In this document: piece after piece, positions 1-4,388 of the stretch
How positions within the stretch are numbered: the first letter of the stretch is position 1
Layout of the letters: each line of letters begins with the position of its first letter
NCBI GenBank assembly: GCA_030149995.1
Contig: JASLGV010000029.1
Coordinates: 1-6,237 of the forward strand
Direction of reading: 5' to 3'
Origin: Pedobacter sp.
Lineage (GTDB): Bacteria > Bacteroidota > Bacteroidia > Sphingobacteriales > Sphingobacteriaceae
DNA: 6,237 bases
The notes under the pieces: generated by a model
Databases searched by the model: none
What the model saw: only the letters and a program-made list of their open reading frames with translations
Told to the model about the DNA's origin: nothing
Position numbers and translations under genes: made by a program

Positions 1-1474
1 ACGTATTAGAAACAGAAACACCACTGCGCTCTGCCGGAATGTAGCCCAGATCCATATAATAACCAATGCCCTCATAATCGCGGTGCTTGGCAGTGGCAAT
101 ACAAGCATCCAGCGCCTTATTTGCATCACCGTTGTACACACCTTTAATAATGGCATCGGCAATTACCGAAACACTGTGGTAACCACTCATACACCAGTTA
201 TCATTGGCATAATGCGACCAGATTGGCAACATTTTTAAACTATTCTGATCGAAATGTGCCAGCATGGATTTAACCATATCGTTGTTGCGTGAGGGCTGCA
301 CAATGTTAAAAAACGGATGTAAAGCCCGGTAGGTATCCCAAAGCGAAAAAGTGGTGTAATTGGTAAAACCATCGGCCTTGTGTACATCCTGGTCAAGCCC
401 TTTATACTCGCCGTTTTTATCTGTATAAGTAGTTGGGTTGATGAAAGCGTGATAAAGCGACGTATAGAAATTTACCTTATCATCTTCAGAAGTTTTAACC
501 TGAATTTTGTTCAACTCCTTATTCCAGGCGTTATTGGCTTCTTGTCTTACTTTTTCAAAATCCCAGCCGGTAATTTCACTACGCATGTTTTCAAGTGCAT
601 TTTTCTGGCTTACCGGCGACAGTGCAAATTTAATCTTTATCTTTTCTCCATTCTCGGTATCAAAATCAAAGTGCATCCGTACTTTTTTACCGGCTATTTC
701 AGGGAAATTGCTGTTCTGGTTAAACTTGCCCCAGAAACCACGGTAGGCCTGTTTTGCATCATAGTTTTTCTGTCCGTAACTTTTAAAAGGTTTCGAAAAG
801 CTCATGGCGAAATATACAGTACGCGTACGGGCCCAGCCATTGGTTTGTCTGTAACCGGTAATTAAGGTATCATTTACCACACGTACATAAGTCCACACGG
901 TTTTATCATCGTAATTGTAAATTCCGGCCATCAGGTCCAGGATAATGTGCGACTGATCGGATTTCTGAAAGGTATATTGATGCATCCCTACGCGGGTTGT
1001 AGCAGTTAACTCGGCCAGGATATTATCATCATCCAGTTTTACCTTGTAATAACCAGCTTCGGCCACTTCATTCTGGTGCGAAAAAGCCGAGCGGTAACCA
1101 CTTTTCGGATTATCGGCTGTACCCGGGTTTAACTGCAATTTCCCCTGTGTAGGCATAATTAAAAAATCGCCCAGATCCGAATGCCCGGTACCGCTAAAAT
1201 GCGTATGACTAAACCCGGTTATGGTTTTATCTTCGTACTTATAACCAGCGCAATAATTATAGACATTACCGTTGTATTTCCCATTCAGTTCGTAAGAAAT
1301 GGTATCTGTTTCCGGGCTCAGCTGTACGGCTCCGAAAGGCACCGTTGCACCCGGATAGGTATGCCCCATTTTCTCGGTTCCAATAATCGGTTTTACATAC
1401 TTGGTTAAGTTTTGTTGTGCCGAAACCCACAGGCAGGAAAACAGCAGGGAAGGCAGGATAAATTTTTTAATCAT
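1..1474 (-). CDS. GH92 family alpha-mannosidase-type glycosidase, N-terminal part (C-terminus outside window)
   Basis: The first 491 residues of a glycoside hydrolase family 92 protein are visible. Family members are inverting, calcium-dependent exo-alpha-mannosidases, usually about 700-1000 residues long. The ATG at 1474 is followed by a signal peptide (K3-K4, hydrophobic stretch, likely cleavage after V17-S18-A19), so the enzyme is exported to the periplasm or beyond. Roughly residues 22-275 match the N-terminal beta-sandwich domain (PGATVPFG at 41-48, SGTGHSDLGDF at 94-104). From about 280 the catalytic (alpha/alpha)6 domain begins, with SLWDTYRALHP at 377-387 and WCMSGYH at 427-433. The usual general-acid motif Asn-Glu-Thr appears here as N424-D425-N426, and the His-Glu pair tied to alpha-1,2 specificity appears to be G485-V486. 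The general-base Asp region lies beyond the window. Linkage specificity is therefore open. The gene is divergent from mnmA, and no SusC/D partner is in view. Confidence 0.93.
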   Translation of the reverse strand, partial: MIKKFILPSLLFSCLWVSAQQNLTKYVKPIIGTEKMGHTYPGATVPFGAVQLSPETDTISYELNGKYNGNVYNYCAGYKYEDKTITGFSHTHFSGTGHSDLGDFLIMPTQGKLQLNPGTADNPKSGYRSAFSHQNEVAEAGYYKVKLDDDNILAELTATTRVGMHQYTFQKSDQSHIILDLMAGIYNYDDKTVWTYVRVVNDTLITGYRQTNGWARTRTVYFAMSFSKPFKSYGQKNYDAKQAYRGFWGKFNQNSNFPEIAGKKVRMHFDFDTENGEKIKIKFALSPVSQKNALENMRSEITGWDFEKVRQEANNAWNKELNKIQVKTSEDDKVNFYTSLYHAFINPTTYTDKNGEYKGLDQDVHKADGFTNYTTFSLWDTYRALHPFFNIVQPSRNNDMVKSMLAHFDQNSLKMLPIWSHYANDNWCMSGYHSVSVIADAIIKGVYNGDANKALDACIATAKHRDYEGIGYYMDLGYIPAERSGVSVSNT

Positions 1475-1513
1475 AATTTATTTTTAGAATAACCTAAGGT
1501 ATTAATTTATATA

Positions 1514-1521
1514 CAAATGTG
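1514..1521 (-). promoter_or_regulatory. Possible -7 element for the GH92 gene
   Basis: On the minus strand the sequence is CACATTTG, seven of eight matches to the Bacteroidota -7 consensus TAnnTTTG. It would give a leader of roughly 30-35 bases before the ATG at 1474. I see no convincing -33 TTTG upstream. The surrounding DNA is very AT-rich, so a chance match is quite possible. Confidence 0.3.
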
Positions 1522-1619
1522 TTAAAAATATAAACTAAAACGTTTAACTAACTTAAAAAATACAAAAGGCTTTTTACAAGCACCTGACTTGGATTATCGG
1601 AAAACAGGGAAATAAACTG

Positions 1620-1627
1620 TATTTTTG
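1620..1627 (+). promoter_or_regulatory. -7 promoter element of mnmA
   Basis: TATTTTTG is an exact match to the Bacteroidota -7 consensus TAnnTTTG. It ends 17 bases before the mnmA ATG, so the transcript leader would be only about 10-13 bases and carries no Shine-Dalgarno sequence. The only nearby TTG (1589-1591) lies 28 bases upstream, too far for the usual spacing of about 17-23, so the -33 element is unclear. Confidence 0.6.
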
Positions 1628-1644
1628 CAGGCAATTAATTAAAA

Positions 1645-2736
1645 ATGAGTAAACACGGTAGAATTCTGGTAGCCATGAGTGGCGGGGTTGATAGTTCTGT
1701 AGCAGCAGTTATGTTACATGAGCAGGGTTATGAGGTAATTGGCCTAACCATGAAGACCTGGGATTATGCAACTTCCGGCACCAACAGTAAAGAAACCGGA
1801 TGCTGCAGTCTCGACAGTATAAATGACGCCCGTACGCTTGCCGTAAATTACGGTTTTCCGCATTATATCCTCGATATACGGGATGAGTTTGGCGATTATG
1901 TAATCGATAATTTTGTAGATGAATACCTGGCCGGGCGTACCCCGAACCCATGTGTATTGTGCAATACCCACATCAAGTGGGAAGCCCTGTTAAAGCGGGC
2001 CAATAAACTGGATTGTGAGTTTATCGCAACCGGGCATTATGCCAATATACGCCAGCAAGACAGCGGCCGGTATGTAATATCAAGAGGTAAAGACGAAAAC
2101 AAAGACCAGTCGTATGTACTTTGGGGCGTATCACAGGAAAACCTTTCACGTACCAAGTTTCCGCTGGGCAGCTTTGCCAAATCGGAGATCAGACAAATGG
2201 CCCTGGATATGGGTCAGGAAGAACTGGCTAAAAAATCAGAAAGCTACGAAATCTGTTTTGTACCGGATAATGATTACCGGGCTTTCTTAAAACATAAAGT
2301 AGAAGACCTGGAAGACCGGGTTGCCGGTGGTAATTTTATTCTGAGTAATGGAATGGTGGTTGGCCAGCATAAGGGCTATCCTTTTTACACCATCGGGCAA
2401 CGTAAAGGTTTGGGTGTGGCTTTTGGCGAGCCCATGTTTGTTACCCAGATCCTGCCGGAAAGCAACACTGTTGTGCTCGGCCGTGCCGATGAGCTCGAAC
2501 GCAGAGAAGCCATGGTTAGAAATATAAATCTGATTAAGTACGACAACATTGAAGTACCTATGAATGATGTAATTACCAAAATCAGGTATAAAGATGCAGG
2601 TATGCTTAGTACCATTGTTCAGGAAAAAGATAAAATGCGGGTTGTTTTTGATCATTCTGTATCCGCGATTGCCCCTGGACAGTCGGCCGTTTTCTACGAG
2701 GGAAATGACCTTTTAGGCGGCGGATTCCTGGTATAA
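1645..2736 (+). CDS. mnmA: tRNA-uridine 2-sulfurtransferase MnmA (TrmU)
   Basis: This cytoplasmic enzyme makes 2-thiouridine at wobble position 34 of the Lys, Glu and Gln tRNAs: it adenylates the uridine with ATP, then transfers sulfur from a cysteine persulfide. The 363 residues match the usual full length. The N-terminal domain has the PP-loop ATP site S12-G13-G14-V15-D16-S17-S18. The first catalytic cysteine is C103 in TPNPCVLCN (99-107), and the persulfide cysteine is C204 in ESYEICF (199-205). The central domain carries YTIGQRKGLG (248-257), and the C-terminal beta-barrel ends with APGQSAVFY (343-351) and LLGGGFL. All expected catalytic residues are present and nothing is truncated. The ATG at 1645 fits because the PP-loop lies at its normal distance from it. 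The gene appears monocistronic, with its own -7 element upstream and a terminator downstream. Confidence 0.98.
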   Translation: MSKHGRILVAMSGGVDSSVAAVMLHEQGYEVIGLTMKTWDYATSGTNSKETGCCSLDSINDARTLAVNYGFPHYILDIRDEFGDYVIDNFVDEYLAGRTPNPCVLCNTHIKWEALLKRANKLDCEFIATGHYANIRQQDSGRYVISRGKDENKDQSYVLWGVSQENLSRTKFPLGSFAKSEIRQMALDMGQEELAKKSESYEICFVPDNDYRAFLKHKVEDLEDRVAGGNFILSNGMVVGQHKGYPFYTIGQRKGLGVAFGEPMFVTQILPESNTVVLGRADELERREAMVRNINLIKYDNIEVPMNDVITKIRYKDAGMLSTIVQEKDKMRVVFDHSVSAIAPGQSAVFYEGNDLLGGGFLV

Positions 2737-2763
2737 CCTAAAAATATTGCCTTTTATTAAGAG

Positions 2764-2796
2764 AAAGAGGCAGCCTTCGGGCTGGCCTCTTTTTTT
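2764..2796 (+). terminator. Rho-independent terminator of mnmA
   Basis: A GC-rich hairpin starts 27 bases after the mnmA stop. Arm GAGGCAGCC (2767-2775) pairs across a TTCG tetraloop (2776-2779) with GGCTGGCCTC (2780-2789), leaving one bulged G. A run of seven T (2790-2796) follows, and the A's at 2764-2766 can pair with the first T's. The C(UUCG)G loop is an especially stable tetraloop. The T-run lies only on the plus side, which fits a one-way terminator before aqpZ. Confidence 0.9.
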
Positions 2797-2866
2797 ATGT
2801 CCTTCTGTTTTCGCCTCCTGTTGTTAATTTAAAATACAGAAAAACCGGAATTTCCATTTATTAGTT

Positions 2867-2874
2867 TATTTTTG
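2867..2874 (+). promoter_or_regulatory. -7 promoter element of aqpZ
   Basis: TATTTTTG is an exact match to the Bacteroidota TAnnTTTG element and the same 8-mer as at mnmA. It lies 64 bases before the aqpZ ATG, which implies a leader of about 55-60 bases, much longer than those of mnmA and topA. No clear -33 TTTG is seen at the right distance. Its position after the mnmA terminator supports independent transcription of aqpZ. Confidence 0.5.
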
Positions 2875-2938
2875 ATTAAGAATCATCCTTTACTCTAATA
2901 ATCAAGTAATTAAACTAACCATTTTAAACAAACTTGAC

Positions 2939-3646
2939 ATGGAAACAAGTAAATTTTCTAAATTCAGTGCCGAATTTCTCGGCACGCTCGTATTGGTTCT
3001 GATGGGTTGCGGAAGTGCCGTAATTGCAGGAGCCAATGGCACCACAGGCGTTGGCCTGCTTGGTATTGCCTTTGCTTTTGGTTTATCAGTGGTTGCCATG
3101 GCTTATGCCATTGGCTACATTTCCGGTTGCCACATCAACCCGGCCATTTCGATTGGCATGGTGGTAGCCGGCCGGATGAAAGCCAGCGAAGCTGCCTATT
3201 ACATTGTTGCGCAAATCCTCGGTGCCATTGCCGGTGCAGGCATCCTGATCCTGATTGCTTCTGGCAAACCGGATTACTCGGTGGCCGTAAACGGGCTTGG
3301 TCAGAATGGCTACGATGCGCTCTCACCTCAAAAGTACAGTTTACAGGCAGGTTTTATTGCAGAGGTGGTCTTAACCTTTATTTTCCTGCTGGTTATTTTC
3401 GGTTCCACTTCTACCAAGAACATCAATGGTGGTTTTGCCGGACTTGCCATTGGATTAAGCCTGGTGCTGATCCATATTGTAGGTATTCCAGTTACAGGCG
3501 TTTCGGTTAATCCGGCAAGAAGCATCGGCCCCGCCGTTTTAGTAGGTGGCGCGGCACTCAGCCAGGTATGGCTTTTTATTGCAGCACCGCTTATTGGTGC
3601 TATACTGAGCGCAATTGTGTGGCGGTTTGTACTGGAGCGCAATTAA
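2939..3646 (+). CDS. aqpZ: Aquaporin Z-type water channel (MIP family)
   Basis: This 235-residue inner-membrane protein of the MIP family has the usual AqpZ length, with six hydrophobic helices and two re-entrant half-helices. The first NPA box is N67-P68-A69 in SGCHINPA; the second is N191-P192-A193, followed by the filter arginine R194. Other family marks are AEFLGT (11-16) and GCGSAV (23-28). Counting from the NPA boxes against E. coli AqpZ (F43, H174, T183, R189), the selectivity filter here is F47, H179, V188 and R194. The bulky Phe/His/Arg set indicates a water channel rather than a glycerol facilitator, but the threonine position is valine. The long loop between helices 3 and 4 (about 110-135) is typical of the AqpZ branch. 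The start at 2939 leaves a short cytoplasmic tail METSKFSKFS before helix 1. The gene appears monocistronic, with a terminator directly after the stop. Confidence 0.97.
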   Translation: METSKFSKFSAEFLGTLVLVLMGCGSAVIAGANGTTGVGLLGIAFAFGLSVVAMAYAIGYISGCHINPAISIGMVVAGRMKASEAAYYIVAQILGAIAGAGILILIASGKPDYSVAVNGLGQNGYDALSPQKYSLQAGFIAEVVLTFIFLLVIFGSTSTKNINGGFAGLAIGLSLVLIHIVGIPVTGVSVNPARSIGPAVLVGGAALSQVWLFIAAPLIGAILSAIVWRFVLERN

Positions 3647-3647
3647 A

Positions 3648-3688
3648 AAATAAAAGGTGCCGTTTTTTCAAAACGGCACCTTTTATTT
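3648..3688. terminator. Bidirectional terminator shared by aqpZ and the convergent peroxidase gene
   Basis: This is a perfect inverted repeat with 19-base arms (3648-3666 and 3670-3688) around a TTC loop. The GC core GGTGCCG is flanked by A and T runs on both sides, so either transcript ends in a hairpin followed by a T-rich tract. It begins one base after the aqpZ stop. Its right arm overlaps two bases of the peroxidase stop codon (3687-3689), so the two genes share one compact terminator. Confidence 0.93.
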
Positions 3689-4199
3689 AAAAGTTCTTTG
3701 TAATGGACGCATCCAATGGATTTACTTTAGAACGGTAACGGTGTACCAGCTCTCCTTTTTCATTAATCAGAAACTTTTCAAAGTTCCAGTTAATATCGCC
3801 GGTAAAATCGGGATTTTGAACAGTGGTTAAATATTTAAACAGCGGGCTGATCTCTGGCCCTTTTACCGAACTTTTTTCGGCCAGTAAAAAACTTACATTA
3901 TATTTACCTGTACAAAATTCTTTGATTTCCGCATTTGTTGAAAACTCCTGTCCGCCGAAATCTCCTTCCGGAAACCCAATAACCACTACCTTATTTCCGT
4001 ACTGCTTGTGTAATTTTTCCAGTTCTTCATATTGAGGTGTAAAACCACATTTGGAAGCCGTATTTACAATCAGGAGCTTTTTACCTTTAAAAGAAGAAAG
4101 CTTAACTACTTTGCCATCAATTGTTTTAAAGGAAAAATCATAAATATTCTTAGGCGGTGTTACCAACAGGCCTAACAGAATCAAAATCGTATTTATCAT
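3687..4199 (-). CDS. Glutathione peroxidase family thiol peroxidase with hydrophobic N-terminus
   Basis: This 170-residue protein reduces hydrogen peroxide or organic peroxides. Numbered from the ATG at 4199, the peroxidatic cysteine is C51 in NTASKCGFTPQY, the glutamine Q84 is in FGGQE, and W138-N139 lie in WNFEKFL, so the catalytic tetrad is complete. It is a cysteine enzyme, not a selenoenzyme. C96 in EFC lies 45 residues after C51, matching the resolving cysteine of thioredoxin-dependent members such as yeast Gpx3, so thioredoxin is the likely reductant (inference). The loop usually read as Cys-Asn-Gln-Phe is E78-G79-D80-F81. A hydrophobic stretch at about 2-13 suggests export or membrane anchoring, but no clear signal-peptidase site is seen. 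A GTG at 4217 would add six residues including two lysines. I prefer 4199, because the GTG overlaps the likely -7 element. The gene is convergent with aqpZ. Confidence 0.93.
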   Translation of the reverse strand: MINTILILLGLLVTPPKNIYDFSFKTIDGKVVKLSSFKGKKLLIVNTASKCGFTPQYEELEKLHKQYGNKVVVIGFPEGDFGGQEFSTNAEIKEFCTGKYNVSFLLAEKSSVKGPEISPLFKYLTTVQNPDFTGDINWNFEKFLINEKGELVHRYRSKVNPLDASITKNF

Positions 4200-4216
4200 A
4201 AGTTTAATTTTATACA

Positions 4217-4224
4217 CGAATATA
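4217..4224 (-). promoter_or_regulatory. Probable -7 element of the peroxidase gene
   Basis: On the minus strand the sequence is TATATTCG, seven of eight matches to TAnnTTTG. It ends 17 bases before the ATG at 4199, the same spacing seen at mnmA. Its last base is the first base of the alternative GTG start, so that GTG would not be in the transcript. No clear -33 element is seen; the nearest candidate is TTTCTG at 4245-4240, with a short spacer. Confidence 0.45.
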
Positions 4225-4339
4225 AATAGAATTCGTTTTCAGAAAGAGGATTATTGTATAAATTAAGTAAAAGCTGTACATCTTTATGCACATAAAAAGC
4301 GTGATCGAAAGAGAAAAAAATCATTTAATTTAATTCAGG

Positions 4340-4372
4340 TTTTGATTTTCGCTTTATTTATAGCTTTATTTG
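4340..4372 (+). promoter_or_regulatory. Promoter of topA (-33 and -7 elements)
   Basis: TTTTG (4340-4344) and TTTATTTG (4365-4372, seven of eight matches to TAnnTTTG) are separated by 20 bases, the spacing expected for Bacteroidota primary sigma factor promoters. The -7 element ends 16 bases before the topA ATG, which predicts a leader of about 10 bases. An overlapping alternative, TAGCTTTA (4361-4368), also matches seven of eight. Confidence 0.55.
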
Positions 4373-4388
4373 CAGAAAAACGTATTTC

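Noticed and set aside
380..865. Plus-strand reading frame of 161 codons inside the GH92 gene
   Set aside because: It lies antisense to a convincing GH92 coding region, resembles no known family and has no promoter of its own. It is a shadow of the real gene, as are the other short frames at 507-746 and 1181-1408.
1430..1441. Possible lipoprotein box (Leu-Phe-Ser-Cys, residues 11-14) in the GH92 signal peptide
   Set aside because: Phe at the -2 position is unusual for a lipobox, and the hydrophobic stretch before Cys14 is short. Cleavage after Val-Ser-Ala (17-19) fits a type I signal better, though this was not computed.
1538..1545. AAACGTTT palindrome between GH92 and mnmA as a LacI-type operator
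   Set aside because: The symmetric core is only eight bases in very AT-rich DNA, with no second copy in the window and no regulator gene nearby. A chance occurrence cannot be excluded.
1589..1591. TTG as the -33 element of the mnmA promoter
   Set aside because: The spacer to the -7 element is 28 bases, outside the usual range of about 17-23.
1475..1644. Search for a small gene or structured RNA in the divergent spacer
   Set aside because: The spacer is AT-rich, has no hairpin of note and no convincing small reading frame. It seems to hold only the two promoter regions.
3007..3510. Plus-strand 167-codon frame within aqpZ
   Set aside because: It is a +2 shift of a fully intact aquaporin. The translation is rich in Cys, Trp, His and Arg, as expected of an out-of-frame reading.
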